From Leadbetterella lacustris (GTDB taxonomy: Bacteria; Bacteroidota; Bacteroidia; Cytophagales; Spirosomataceae), in NCBI GenBank assembly GCA_965234335.1, contig OZ248424.1, forward strand, positions 310,001 through 374,000: a DNA stretch of 64,000 nucleotides, given 5' to 3'. This document shows, piece after piece, positions 17,296 through 26,520 of the stretch. A program made the position numbers and the translations under genes. Position 1 is the first letter of the stretch; every line of letters starts with the position of its first letter. Below the pieces are notes generated by a model. That model searched no databases, was not told where the DNA came from, and worked only from the letters and a program-made list of their open reading frames with translations.

Positions 17296-20200
17296 ATGTC
17301 ATTAAAGAAAAATAAAAAGCTAAACAGCGATTTTAATAGCATAACCATCAGTTTGGCCTCTCCAGAATCTATTTTGGAAGGGTCTTACGGTGAGGTTACG
17401 CAACCCGAAACTATCAACTACAGAACCTACAAGCCAGAGATGGGCGGTTTGTTTTGTGAGCGTATATTTGGGCCGGTAAAAGACTGGGAATGTCACTGTG
17501 GCAAATATAAAAGAATTCGTTATAAAGGAATTATCTGCGACCGTTGTGGTGTAGAAGTTACTGAGAAGAAAGTGCGTAGAGAAAGAATGGGCCACATCGA
17601 ATTGGTCGTTCCGGTAGCTCACATTTGGTATTTCAGAAGCTTACCTAACAAGATTGGATATATTCTAGGTCTTTCTTCTAAAAAATTGGATCAGGTTATC
17701 TATTACGAGAGATACGTGGTAGTACAAGCCGGTGTTAAAGAAGAAGACAATATTGCCAAAATGGACTTCTTGACTGAAGAAGAATATTTGGATATTTTGG
17801 ACAAGTTACCAAGAGAAAACCAAATGCTTCCTGACGAAGATCCAAACAAATTCATCGCCAAAATGGGTGCTGAGTCGTTGTATATGTTGCTTTCGAGAAT
17901 CAAATTGGACGAACTTTCGTACGAATTGCGTCACCAAGCAGCTACTGATACATCTCAGCAACGTAAAGCCGAGGCTTTGAAAAGACTTAAAGTGGTGGAG
18001 TCATTTAGAGATTCACGTACCAGAATAGACAACAGACCTGAGTGGATGGTGATCCGTATGGTGCCAGTTATTCCGCCAGAATTGCGTCCTTTGGTTCCTT
18101 TGGATGGTGGTCGTTTTGCTACATCTGACTTGAATGACCTTTATAGAAGAGTAATTATCAGAAACAACCGTCTGAAAAGACTGTTGGAAATCAAAGCTCC
18201 TGAGGTAATCCTACGTAACGAAAAACGTATGTTGCAAGAGGCGGTAGATTCACTTTTTGACAACTCACGTAAAGTAAACGCCGTAAGATCAGATGGTAAC
18301 CGTGCCTTGAAATCACTTTCAGACATGTTGAAAGGTAAGCAAGGACGTTTCCGTCAAAACTTATTGGGTAAAAGGGTTGACTACTCTGGCCGTTCGGTTA
18401 TTGTGGTAGGACCAGAGCTTAAACTGCATGAGTGTGGCCTTCCAAAAGACATGGCTGCCGAGTTATTTAAGCCCTTTGTTATCAGAAAACTTATAGAAAG
18501 AGGAATAGTTAAAACGGTAAAATCTGCTAAGAAAATTGTAGATCGCAAAGATGCAGTGATTTGGGATATCCTTGAGAACGTATTGAAAGGACACCCAGTT
18601 ATGCTTAACCGTGCTCCTACCCTTCACCGTTTGGGTATACAGGCATTCCAGCCAAAATTGGTGGAAGGTAAAGCTATCCAATTGCACCCCTTAGTTTGTA
18701 CAGCCTTCAACGCTGACTTTGACGGTGACCAGATGGCTGTACACGTACCACTAGGTCAAGAGGCAGTAATGGAAGCTTCAGTATTGATGCTTTCGTCGCA
18801 TAACATCCTTAACCCTGCCAACGGAGCACCTATCACGGTACCTTCTCAGGACATGGTATTGGGTCTGTATTATGTTACAAAAGGGAAGCGGTCAACACCA
18901 GAAGAAGTAATTGTTGGTGAAGGAAAAACCTTCTATTCTTCGGAGGAAGTAATAATAGCCATAAACGAAGGGCAACTTTCGAAGCATGCTTTTATTAACG
19001 TAAAAACCAAAATAAAAGACGAAACAACTGGTCAGATAGTTGAGAAAATTATCGAAACTGTGGCTGGTAGGGTATTGTTCAATCAGTGCGTTCCTGAGAA
19101 AGTTGGTTATATCAATGAACTTTTGACAAAGAAAAAACTTCAAGGAATTATCGGTAGAGTATTCAAAGAAGTAAGTTTTGCTCGTACGGCTCAATTCTTG
19201 GATGAAATCAAAGAGTTAGGATTCCAGTCGGCCTTTAAAGGTGGTTTGTCTATCGGTTTGGGAGATATCATGATTCCAGAAGAAAAACAAGCATTGATTG
19301 AAAACGCTAGAGGAGAAGTAGAAGAGGTTCAAAACAACTATATGTTTGGTATCATTACCGAGCGTGAGCGTTATAACCAAATCATCGATATCTGGACACG
19401 TGTTAACACGCGTTTGAGAGAGACTTTGCTCCGTCAGCTTGAGGACGACCGTCAAGGATTTAACCCTGTATACATGATGATGCACTCTGGAGCCCGTGGT
19501 TCGCAGGAGCAAATTCGTCAGTTGGGTGGTATGAGAGGTTTGATGGCAAAACCACAGAAAAACATTGCGGGTTCTGTAGGTGAAATCATCGAAAACCCAA
19601 TCCTTTCTAACTTTAAAGAAGGTTTGGACGTTCTTGAGTACTTTATCTCTACTCACGGTGCTCGTAAAGGTTTGGCCGATACAGCCCTAAAAACTGCCGA
19701 TGCTGGTTACTTGACTCGTCGTTTGCACGACGTAGCCCAAGACGTTGTTATCAACGAAGTAGACTGTGGCACCTTAAGAGGTATCAACGTGTCGGCTTTG
19801 AAAGAAAACGACGACATCATCGAGCCATTGTCAGAAAGAATTCTAGGTAGAGCTTCAGTACACGATATCATTGACCCTATCACCAAAGAGTTGATATTGG
19901 CAGCAGGTGAGGAAATAACGGAAGAAATAGCAGAAAGAATTGACGAAACAGCGATAGAAACTATCGAAATTCGTTCAGCTCTTACTTGCGAAACTAAAAC
20001 CGGTGTTTGTGGTAAATGTTATGGTAGAAACTTGGCGTCAGGTCGTATGGCCGATGTGGGTGAAGCCGTAGGCGTTATTGCATCGCAGTCTATTGGTGAG
20101 CCGGGTACTCAGCTTACACTTCGTACGTTCCATACTGGTGGTACTGCCATGAACGTGTCTGTTGAAGCCAACATCAAAGCCAAATTCAACGGTAAACTAG

Positions 20201-21603
20201 ATTTTGACGATATCAGAACGGTAGAATCAATTGACAAAGAAGGAAATCCTGCTACCATCGTTATCGGTCGTAGAGGTGAGGTGAGAATCATAGACGAAGC
20301 TACCAAGCAAATCTTGATTTCTAACGTCGTTCCTTATGGTTCAACTCTACAAGTGAAAGAAGGTCAGAAAATAACCAAAGGAGATGCCATCTGTCACTGG
20401 GATCAGTTCAACGCCGTTATCTTGTCAGAATTTGACGGTACTGTTGCTTATGACTCCATAGAAGAAGGTGTTACTTTCCGTGAAGAAGCTGATGAGCAAA
20501 CTGGTTTCCGTGATAAAGTAATCACAGACTCGAAAGACAGAGCTAAAAACCCATCTATTATTATCAAAACAGCAGACGAAGACAAGGAATATAACCTTCC
20601 TGTAAATGCTCGTTTGATGGTAGAAGATGGACAACAAATAAAAGCGGGTCAGATTTTGGCCAAAATACCAAGAGCAATCAACATGAACCGTGACATCACG
20701 GGTGGTCTTCCAAGGGTAACCGAGCTTTTCGAAGCACGTAATCCTTCTAACCCCGCTGTGGTTTCTGAAATCGACGGTGTGGTATCTTATGGTACTATCA
20801 AACGTGGTAACAGAGAGATATATGTGGAGGCAAAAGACGGTACTAAAATCAAGTATATGGTGTCATTGTCAAAAATGATATTGGTACAAGAAGGAGACTT
20901 TATCCGTGCAGGAGAGCCACTTTCAGACGGAGCCATTACGCCTTCAGACATCTTGAGAATCAAAGGACCAACCGCCGTTCAGGAGTACTTGGTTGATGAA
21001 ACTCAGGCCGTATATCGTCAGCAAGGTGTGAAAATCTCTGATAAGCACATCGAGGTGATTGTACGTCAGATGATGCAGAAAGTGGACGTTCTTGACGCTG
21101 GTGATACGTTGTTCCTTGAAATGCAAGCCGTTGACAAATGGACTTTCAGAGAGGAAAATGATAGAATCATTGACAAGAAAGTAGTTATGGATGCTGGTGC
21201 ATCTGAAAACTTCAAACCTGGTCAGATCATCACCAACCGTGAGTTTAGAGACGAAAACGGTAGATTAAAACGTGAAGACAAAAAACAAATGACCGTAAGA
21301 GATGCTCAACCAGCTGTATCACAAGTGATATTGCAGGGTATCACCACTGCGTCATTGGGTACGGAGTCGTTTATATCTGCAGCGTCATTCCAAGAGACTA
21401 CCAAGGTATTGTCAGAAGCTGCCGTTAAAGGTAAGCGTGACGACTTGGCGGGCTTGAAAGAGAACGTTATCGTGGGACACTTGATACCGGCAGGTACAGG
21501 TCGCAGAACCTATCAAAACATACAGGTAAACACTGTAGAAGAGATAGAAGCAGCCAATGCCCGCAGAATGGCCGAGCCACGTAAGAGAGAATATGTAGAT
21601 TAA
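17296..21603 (+). CDS. rpoC: DNA-directed RNA polymerase beta' subunit
   Basis: The 1435-residue beta' subunit holds the catalytic Mg in NADFDGDQM (near residue 472) and the N-terminal zinc site (CHCGKYKRIRYKGIICDRCG). Other landmarks are the clamp block LLGKRVDYSGRSVIVVGPEL, RAPTLHRLGIQAFQPKLVEG, the trigger loop region GEPGTQLTLRTFHTGG, and a second Cys cluster (LTCETKTGVCGKCYGRNL). The C-terminus is EPRKREYVD followed by TAA and a strong terminator. The last 207 coding bases and the terminator are present again at 23993-24300, so the gene end lies inside a direct repeat; the copy here is the complete one. Confidence 0.99.
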   Translation: MSLKKNKKLNSDFNSITISLASPESILEGSYGEVTQPETINYRTYKPEMGGLFCERIFGPVKDWECHCGKYKRIRYKGIICDRCGVEVTEKKVRRERMGHIELVVPVAHIWYFRSLPNKIGYILGLSSKKLDQVIYYERYVVVQAGVKEEDNIAKMDFLTEEEYLDILDKLPRENQMLPDEDPNKFIAKMGAESLYMLLSRIKLDELSYELRHQAATDTSQQRKAEALKRLKVVESFRDSRTRIDNRPEWMVIRMVPVIPPELRPLVPLDGGRFATSDLNDLYRRVIIRNNRLKRLLEIKAPEVILRNEKRMLQEAVDSLFDNSRKVNAVRSDGNRALKSLSDMLKGKQGRFRQNLLGKRVDYSGRSVIVVGPELKLHECGLPKDMAAELFKPFVIRKLIERGIVKTVKSAKKIVDRKDAVIWDILENVLKGHPVMLNRAPTLHRLGIQAFQPKLVEGKAIQLHPLVCTAFNADFDGDQMAVHVPLGQEAVMEASVLMLSSHNILNPANGAPITVPSQDMVLGLYYVTKGKRSTPEEVIVGEGKTFYSSEEVIIAINEGQLSKHAFINVKTKIKDETTGQIVEKIIETVAGRVLFNQCVPEKVGYINELLTKKKLQGIIGRVFKEVSFARTAQFLDEIKELGFQSAFKGGLSIGLGDIMIPEEKQALIENARGEVEEVQNNYMFGIITERERYNQIIDIWTRVNTRLRETLLRQLEDDRQGFNPVYMMMHSGARGSQEQIRQLGGMRGLMAKPQKNIAGSVGEIIENPILSNFKEGLDVLEYFISTHGARKGLADTALKTADAGYLTRRLHDVAQDVVINEVDCGTLRGINVSALKENDDIIEPLSERILGRASVHDIIDPITKELILAAGEEITEEIAERIDETAIETIEIRSALTCETKTGVCGKCYGRNLASGRMADVGEAVGVIASQSIGEPGTQLTLRTFHTGGTAMNVSVEANIKAKFNGKLDFDDIRTVESIDKEGNPATIVIGRRGEVRIIDEATKQILISNVVPYGSTLQVKEGQKITKGDAICHWDQFNAVILSEFDGTVAYDSIEEGVTFREEADEQTGFRDKVITDSKDRAKNPSIIIKTADEDKEYNLPVNARLMVEDGQQIKAGQILAKIPRAINMNRDITGGLPRVTELFEARNPSNPAVVSEIDGVVSYGTIKRGNREIYVEAKDGTKIKYMVSLSKMILVQEGDFIRAGEPLSDGAITPSDILRIKGPTAVQEYLVDETQAVYRQQGVKISDKHIEVIVRQMMQKVDVLDAGDTLFLEMQAVDKWTFREENDRIIDKKVVMDAGASENFKPGQIITNREFRDENGRLKREDKKQMTVRDAQPAVSQVILQGITTASLGTESFISAASFQETTKVLSEAAVKGKRDDLAGLKENVIVGHLIPAGTGRRTYQNIQVNTVEEIEAANARRMAEPRKREYVD

Positions 21604-21701
21604 TACAATCTCGAAACGATATAAAAAATCCCCTTCGGAGCAATCTGAAGGGGATTTTTTTGTATTTTCTAAATTCGCACGTAGCAAGGCGGCAGAGTTA
21701 A
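21394..21701 (+). repeat. direct repeat copy 1: rpoC 3' end plus terminator
   Basis: This block is repeated at 23993-24300, an offset of exactly 2599 bases, and aligns without gaps. Within the 207 coding bases I count three differences, all in third codon positions and silent. In the following ~100 non-coding bases I count about 16 differences. Confidence 0.95.
21624..21662 (+). terminator. terminator of the rpoBC operon
   Basis: ATCCCCTTC / GAAGGGGAT with a ten-base loop and flanking A and T runs; a textbook intrinsic terminator. Confidence 0.92.
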
Positions 21702-21908
21702 AAGAAGGATGTTAGAAAGATTTATCTAAATAATAATTTCAACCATAGCTAGAGCTTACATATAGCTGAACCTATGAGAACAACTTGGTTAAACTCTACT
21801 AATCAATGCTATTACTGTCTTGTATTATTATTAAAGTAGTTTATCAATTTAAATGGTTTGAGCTGGATATCAATAACTTAATTCTAATATTCTTCTAATC
21901 AGATATTT
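21702..21908. other. AT-rich spacer behind the rpoC terminator
   Basis: I see no gene or repeat here. It is the left end of the accessory segment bounded by the two rpoC 3' ends. Confidence 0.5.
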
Positions 21909-21939
21909 TTGTTACGGGCAATATTTTAAAATATATTTG
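21909..21939 (+). promoter_or_regulatory. promoter of the decayed T9SS-exported protein gene
   Basis: TTG (21909-21911), a 20-base spacer and TATATTTG (21932-21939) form a full Bacteroidota-type promoter, followed by ATG at 21953. Confidence 0.65.
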
Positions 21940-21952
21940 TTTCAAAATAAAA

Positions 21953-23049
21953 ATGATTATGAAAAATTCAAAATTCAAAATTCAAAAAATGTATACTTGA
22001 ATTTTAATTATGTCCTAATACTCCTTTTCATTTTATTAATTCCAAATGATGCTTTTGCAGATGCGGACGCACGAAGGCGAAATAGTTGTTTAGGTTTTCT
22101 AAGTTATTGATATAAGTGTACAGGGGTTGTAAGATCCATGTCTCCATTTCATGGCTGTCTTTGTATTATTGATTACGATGAAGTGGATAGAAATTGTTCA
22201 GGAGCATATCTATTCAAATATCAAACAGCTTTAGCTTATCCAAATGAATATGCCATTGTTCAGGCTATTTCAAATAGCCTTAATGAAAGTAGTAGCGAAT
22301 ATATGTCTGATCCGGGTTTGATATTTGCAGGTGGAACGAATAATACCTACGGTCTTCACAAAAATCCATCTAAAATATTTAATACTAATGTGAGTGGTAA
22401 AAATAAATCTGTGAGGAACTATGTTTCTATTGGAAGGTCTTTTGTTCGAGATGGTAGTTTGGTAATTAAAGATTTGATTATCAGGCAAGAAAATGGCAAA
22501 ATACACGAAGGAACTACGGTTTCTCAATTACTTGTTTTTGTTAAGAGTGATGAAAAAGATTTAGACGAATTATCGGAAAAAATCTTTGAGATACGATTTG
22601 AACATTCAAAAAATGAATTGAAATATTTTGGATATGAGAATTTTTAAAAAATAAAGATTAATTCAACTGAAGAATTATCAATTTTAGATTTTTCGTTGGA
22701 AGAAATTGTAATTCCTCTTAAAGGTATTGATATTGATAAAATTGAAATTCGAACCTTAACAAATATGATTCCAGAAGAGTCAAAAATTATTAAGAATAAG
22801 TTAGAATATAATATCTATCCGAATCCAATTGAGCGAAATGGCTATTTGAACATTCAAAATCCGAATAAACATTTAACAGACAAAATAGAACTTTATAACG
22901 AGACTGGGGAAAAGGTCGGAAGTCAGCAATTTAATTCAAACGAAGAAACATTGATATATAAAACAGGTAATCAAAATTCGGGTATTTATTATCTAGTTAT
23001 CTACTCAGAGGGTATTATTCAACGCAAACGAATACTTATAGGAAAGTGA
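21953..23049 (+). pseudogene. decayed gene for a secreted protein with a T9SS C-terminal tail
   Basis: One reading frame runs through this whole stretch, broken by two stops. It encodes a signal peptide (VLILLFILLIPNDAFADAD, from about 21991), a passenger of about 290 residues with no recognised domain (SMSPFHGCLCIIDYDE, YQTALAYPNEYAIVQAISNS, GRSFVRDGSLVIKDLII), and a type IX secretion sorting tail at the end (YNIYPNPIERNGYLNI ... GIYYLVIYSEGIIQRKRI). Lesions: the start ATG (21953 or 21959) is out of frame with the signal peptide; TGA at 22108-22110 interrupts after the signal peptide; TAA at 22645-22647 interrupts before the tail. Read as separate genes, the pieces 22138-22647 and 22696-23049 make no sense, since the second would be a tail without passenger or signal. 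The promoter is intact. Stop-codon readthrough is possible but less likely than decay. Confidence 0.75.
21963..21983 (+). repeat. heptanucleotide tandem repeat (AAAATTC)x3 in the start region
   Basis: Three perfect AAAATTC units lie between the start ATG and the signal peptide of the decayed T9SS gene. With three units, the frame from the ATG stops after 15-16 codons. One unit more, or two fewer, would join the ATG in frame to the signal peptide. A seven-base unit is not a multiple of three, as in slipped-strand phase switches. Confidence 0.6.
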
Positions 23050-23079
23050 ACCCTTCCTCAATTTAAAAACTAAAAAACG

Positions 23080-23820
23080 ATGAGAAATATTAAATTTTAT
23101 ATTATCATAATTGTACTCTGGGTAAGTTATTACGCCCAAGGTCAATCCATAGGAATGGGCATAAACTTAAGTCAGTCAATATATCAAGCAGGTGGCCCAG
23201 AACAAGCCAATTTTTTGATTCCATCTTTGGGATTTAGCATCGCAAAAAACTTTAAAATTAAAGGAAATCATCATTTGGTAACTGGCTTGGATTTACTAAA
23301 CTTCAATACTGGAATGCGAACTGAGAGAGATTTTGGTAATGGAGCTAGTGCTTATTTAATGACACGACCGCGGGTAAGTGTTTTTCACGTACCGCTAGCT
23401 TATGAATATAGATTAAACCCTTCTGACAAGAAAATTAATTTACACAAATTTATTAGGGTAGGTACAGGTTTACAAACATTAAAAACGAGTGGGTATGCGT
23501 CAAGAACTTCGTTAAGTGGGCCTAATACCCCTAATATAAACGGGACGGGCAACCCTTATTCAGCATCTGCAAGGATACTAACTTCAACAATGGACAATAG
23601 GATTTTTGGCATTAACCCATTTTTAGGAATTGGGGGGTACTATAAATTAAATAATAGTAAATTTATTGAAGTTTCGGCTAGCTCAACTTATATAAATGAT
23701 GTTCCTGATTTTTCAGCCTTTCATGTAATAAATTCTGAAATCAATTCCATTGACGGCCCCAAATCAGCCTTTCTGATAACATTTAAGATAAATTATTTCA
23801 TCAAATCGTTTGTTAATTGA
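23080..23820 (+). CDS. outer-membrane beta-barrel-like protein, accessory
   Basis: The 246-residue protein has a signal peptide (MRNIKFYIIIIVLWVSYYAQGQ) and then alternating beta-strand patterns ending in aromatic residues, as in small outer-membrane barrels of the PorT/OprF-like kind found in Bacteroidota: FLIPSLGFSIAKNFKIKGN, VSVFHVPLAYEYRLNP, GINPFLGIGGYYKLNNSKF, SAFLITFKINYFI. I see no specific family motif. It follows the decayed T9SS gene after 30 bases on the same strand and may have been co-transcribed with it. Both lie in the segment bounded by the two rpoC 3' ends. Downstream is the second rpoC end, with its terminator in the right direction to serve this gene. Confidence 0.75.
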   Translation: MRNIKFYIIIIVLWVSYYAQGQSIGMGINLSQSIYQAGGPEQANFLIPSLGFSIAKNFKIKGNHHLVTGLDLLNFNTGMRTERDFGNGASAYLMTRPRVSVFHVPLAYEYRLNPSDKKINLHKFIRVGTGLQTLKTSGYASRTSLSGPNTPNINGTGNPYSASARILTSTMDNRIFGINPFLGIGGYYKLNNSKFIEVSASSTYINDVPDFSAFHVINSEINSIDGPKSAFLITFKINYFIKSFVN

Positions 23821-23992
23821 ATCTAAGGAGAAATAAATTGTGATTTAAGGCCACAATAAGTTTGAGTGTAGATTTTTTAGAATTTTGTCCACTTTTATTG
23901 AGCCAGTATTGAACTTTAGAATTATTTTTTTGAAAATAGAGCGAATAGGTGCAATTTTTTAAGAATCGTCTGCTAGCATTTTACTAAGGTAG

Positions 23993-24300
23993 GAGACTAC
24001 CAAGGTATTGTCAGAAGCTGCCGTTAAAGGTAAGCGTGACGACTTGGCGGGCTTGAAAGAGAACGTTATCGTGGGTCACTTGATACCAGCAGGTACAGGT
24101 CGCAGAACCTATCAAAACATACAGGTAAACACTGTAGAAGAGATAGAAGCAGCCAATGCCCGCAGAATGGCCGAGCCTCGTAAGAGAGAATATGTAGATG
24201 GACATAATCTCAAAATGATATAAAAAATCCCCTTCGGAGCAATCTGAAGGGGAATTTTTTGTATTGCCGAAATTCACACATAATAAAGCGACAGAGTTAA
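23993..24300 (+). pseudogene. rpoC 3'-end fragment with terminator (direct repeat copy 2)
   Basis: The fragment encodes the last 69 residues of RpoC (from ETTKVLSEAAVKG to KREYVD) with an amino acid sequence identical to the intact gene. Instead of the TAA stop it reads GGA and continues for seven residues (GHNLKMI) to a TAA that also exists, out of use, behind the intact gene. It has no start and is preceded directly by an in-frame TAG (23990-23992). The three coding differences from the intact copy are all synonymous, while the non-coding part differs at roughly one base in six. This pattern fits an origin from a different rpoC allele rather than a recent local duplication that drifted. Confidence 0.9.
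24223..24261 (+). terminator. second copy of the rpoC terminator
   Basis: The same ATCCCCTTC / GAAGGGGA stem with its ten-base loop is kept, with one change behind the stem; the T run is slightly shorter. It can serve the barrel gene upstream. Confidence 0.85.
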
Positions 24301-24683
24301 ACCCGAAAATCTCAATAGGATTTTATATTGACCCACCTAAAATTAGACGAATTCAAAAATAGCCAATACATTCCAACACGTTTTTTTAGGTTTACCGACA
24401 TTTTCAGAATCTCCTTTCGACCTGATTTGACTATCCAACTTTCTATTGAGAAGCAATTCAATCTAACTGTTGTAGGTCGCTGATTTACTTATTGTTGTAG
24501 GACTATCAATTTGAATAAAACCATTAAATTTTAGGACAACATCACTGTTCACAAGGCCCCCTCCATTGCGTAAAAATCTTACAGGCAAAAGTTATCCGCT
24601 CCAAAATCATATTGCTAGGCCAATTTAATCAAAAACAACAACTTAGATAGTACAATTCAGTTGCAATGAGATTTTTGTGTTAA
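24301..24683. other. spacer without a recognised gene
   Basis: I see no open frame or clear repeat. It lies between the second rpoC 3' end and the RAYT relic and may be decayed mobile DNA. Confidence 0.5.
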
Positions 24684-25087
24684 AAACCAATTAGAGATAA
24701 GTATTTAGACCAAAATCCACAAGGAGAAAACAGCCTAAATATTGAACAGTTCGCTCAAATAGTTTATGATTCATTACACTTCTGGAACGGGAAGATTTTA
24801 GAAATGTATTGCTTTTGCATAATGTCAAATCATGTTCATAAGGTTTTTAGACTTTTCGATAAAACTGAAGTTGAAAAGCCTAAAAATTTGGAAGACATTA
24901 TGCAATCTATTAACCATTTTCTGCTTACGAAATCAACAAAATACTGAACAAATCGGGGCATTTTTGGCAAGTCGAAAGCTATGACAGATGGGTGAGAAAT
25001 GACGAAGAACAACTCAGAATCATTGAATATGTATTGAATAATCCAATAAAGGCAAAAATATGTGAAAAACCACTAGACTACCGATGA
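24684..25087 (+). pseudogene. relic of a REP-associated tyrosine transposase (RAYT, IS200-like Y1)
   Basis: Two frames join into one Y1-transposase-like protein. The first frame reads ...NIEQFAQIVYDSLHFW, then YCFCIMSNHVHKVFRL, where NHVH is the metal-binding HUH motif, then NLEDIMQSINHF. After a frameshift near 24920 the second frame continues with EINKILNKSGHFWQVESYDR and WVRNDEEQLRIIEYVLNNP, the block that holds the catalytic tyrosine region in RAYTs, and ends at TGA 25085-25087. The N-terminal part before the HUH motif is short and partly lost. RAYTs are single-copy domesticated transposases that act on REP palindromes. This copy is dead by the frameshift and the missing start. No insertion-sequence ends are visible around it. 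Confidence 0.85.
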
Positions 25088-25202
25088 ACATTTTTAAATG
25101 AAAAATTTAGAAAAATATTTCAATAGGGGAACAAATTTCCAATCTGTTAAAAAGGATGTTCAGTCCAGCATTACAATAGTACAAATTAAAAATTTGCACC
25201 AA

Positions 25203-26462
25203 CTACACCTTAAACACCAATTTCTTTCTATCCAAAAAATACAAAATCACGGTCCAAAAAACTACATAACTGATGGCATAAGCCAAAGAAGAATTCATAG
25301 GATTTTCAAACATGGGTACTAACAATTTATCATAAAAATACTGAAGCATAGCTAGTCTCTCTTTGCCATCCTGAATTTTGACAGCATTAAGTGCCCTTGG
25401 AATTATGCCCGAACCATAGAACACAATCATAGGATTTACACCCCACATGATCAAAAACTTAACCAAGACTTTGGGTTGACCTGATTTAAACACAAGCTCT
25501 ACCAATGCCAAAATAATCATGGCCCATCCCGCAGCAAAAAGCACATAAGAACTTGTCCACAAAGCTTTATTTATTGGAAAAACCATTCCCCAAAGCTGCC
25601 CTGTCACAACCAAGCCGACCCCGATACCAAGTAGCCATTTGAAAGACTGAGAGCCTTTATTTCGAAGCAATTTGCCTGTCCATATACCCAAAAGAGCCGT
25701 TACAATAGCTGGAAAAGTACTCAAGATACCTTCAGGATCCCATGTTTTTGAAGTAACCCAAAGATGGCCAGGCAGCAAGTAGTTGTCTATCCAGGCCGCC
25801 AGATTTGTGCCTATTTCATAATTTCCAGTTGCTTGACCAGGTATCGGAATGAAAGCCATAGTCGCCCAATAGCCAAAAAGTAAGGTGGCTCCTGCAATCA
25901 ATTGTTTACGAAAATTAAAACTTAAAAATATCAAAGCAGCGAAAAAATATACGATTCCTATTCGCTGTAAAACTCCCGGAATTCTAACAGACGCGTAGGC
26001 CTCTATACCGCTAAAACACAACCCAATCATCAAAACGAAAAGCCCTAAAGCGGTATAAAACTTCGCTTTCACTTTAAAATTTCCAAGCAAAAGATAAGCT
26101 ACTAAAACACTTATTATCAATTTAACAACAAGAAGCGAAACTCCTTCTAGTTCTCCAATTTTGATTTTTGAAAAGAAATTAAGGAATAATCCCAGATTAA
26201 AAATACGTAGTGAACGAGTGGCGATTTTTAGAAAGCTTGAACCATCCATGCCAGAGTCTTCATGGGTAGAAAAAGGCATAGCTGTACCCATAATAAACAC
26301 AAAAAACGGAAAAACCATGTCTGTCGGTGTAGCTCCGTGCCATTCTGCGTGCAGCAAGGGTGCATACACGTTTCCCCAGTCACCGGGGTTGTTTACTATG
26401 GTCATGAGCATCATAGTGAGGCCTCTGAAAATATCTATTGAAGTTACCCTTTGTTTTTCCAA
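25203..26462 (-). CDS. HGSNAT-like membrane acyltransferase (DUF5009-type)
   Basis: This is a polytopic membrane protein with about ten to eleven hydrophobic segments. It begins EKQRVTSIDIFRGLTMMLM, followed by HGATPTDMVFPFFVFIMG, both characteristic of bacterial relatives of human heparan-alpha-glucosaminide N-acetyltransferase, which move an acetyl group across a membrane onto a sugar amine. C-terminal landmarks include GVNPMIVFYGSGIIPR. The bacterial substrate is unknown; cell-wall or glycan acetylation is a reasonable guess. The open frame can be extended to a TTG at 26495, but a -7-like TAATTTTG overlaps that codon, so I prefer the TTG at 26462, which starts the conserved EKQRVTSIDIFRG. 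The divergent dacB-like gene begins only 58 bases away. Confidence 0.85.
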   Translation of the reverse strand: MEKQRVTSIDIFRGLTMMLMTIVNNPGDWGNVYAPLLHAEWHGATPTDMVFPFFVFIMGTAMPFSTHEDSGMDGSSFLKIATRSLRIFNLGLFLNFFSKIKIGELEGVSLLVVKLIISVLVAYLLLGNFKVKAKFYTALGLFVLMIGLCFSGIEAYASVRIPGVLQRIGIVYFFAALIFLSFNFRKQLIAGATLLFGYWATMAFIPIPGQATGNYEIGTNLAAWIDNYLLPGHLWVTSKTWDPEGILSTFPAIVTALLGIWTGKLLRNKGSQSFKWLLGIGVGLVVTGQLWGMVFPINKALWTSSYVLFAAGWAMIILALVELVFKSGQPKVLVKFLIMWGVNPMIVFYGSGIIPRALNAVKIQDGKERLAMLQYFYDKLLVPMFENPMNSSLAYAISYVVFWTVILYFLDRKKLVFKV

Positions 26463-26492
26463 AATTCTGTCGCTAAATTGTAAGTGATAAAC

Positions 26493-26500
26493 CAAAATTA
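26493..26500 (-). promoter_or_regulatory. candidate -7 promoter box for the acyltransferase
   Basis: On the minus strand this reads TAATTTTG, a fit to TAnnTTTG, about 30 bases before the preferred TTG start at 26462. It supports the shorter start. Confidence 0.4.
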
Positions 26501-26520
26501 AAAAAAATATTCATTTATCC

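Noticed and set aside
22138..22647. Independent 169-residue gene
   Set aside because: The frame continues on both sides into a signal peptide and a T9SS tail; it is the middle of one broken gene.
24008..24223. Short plus-strand frame of 71 codons starting at TTG
   Set aside because: It is the 3' fragment of rpoC, preceded by an in-frame stop and without a promoter; listed as a fragment, not a gene.
25098..25322. Small frame of 74 codons overlapping the end of the acyltransferase gene
   Set aside because: Half of it lies antisense in the acyltransferase gene; basic, low-complexity translation.
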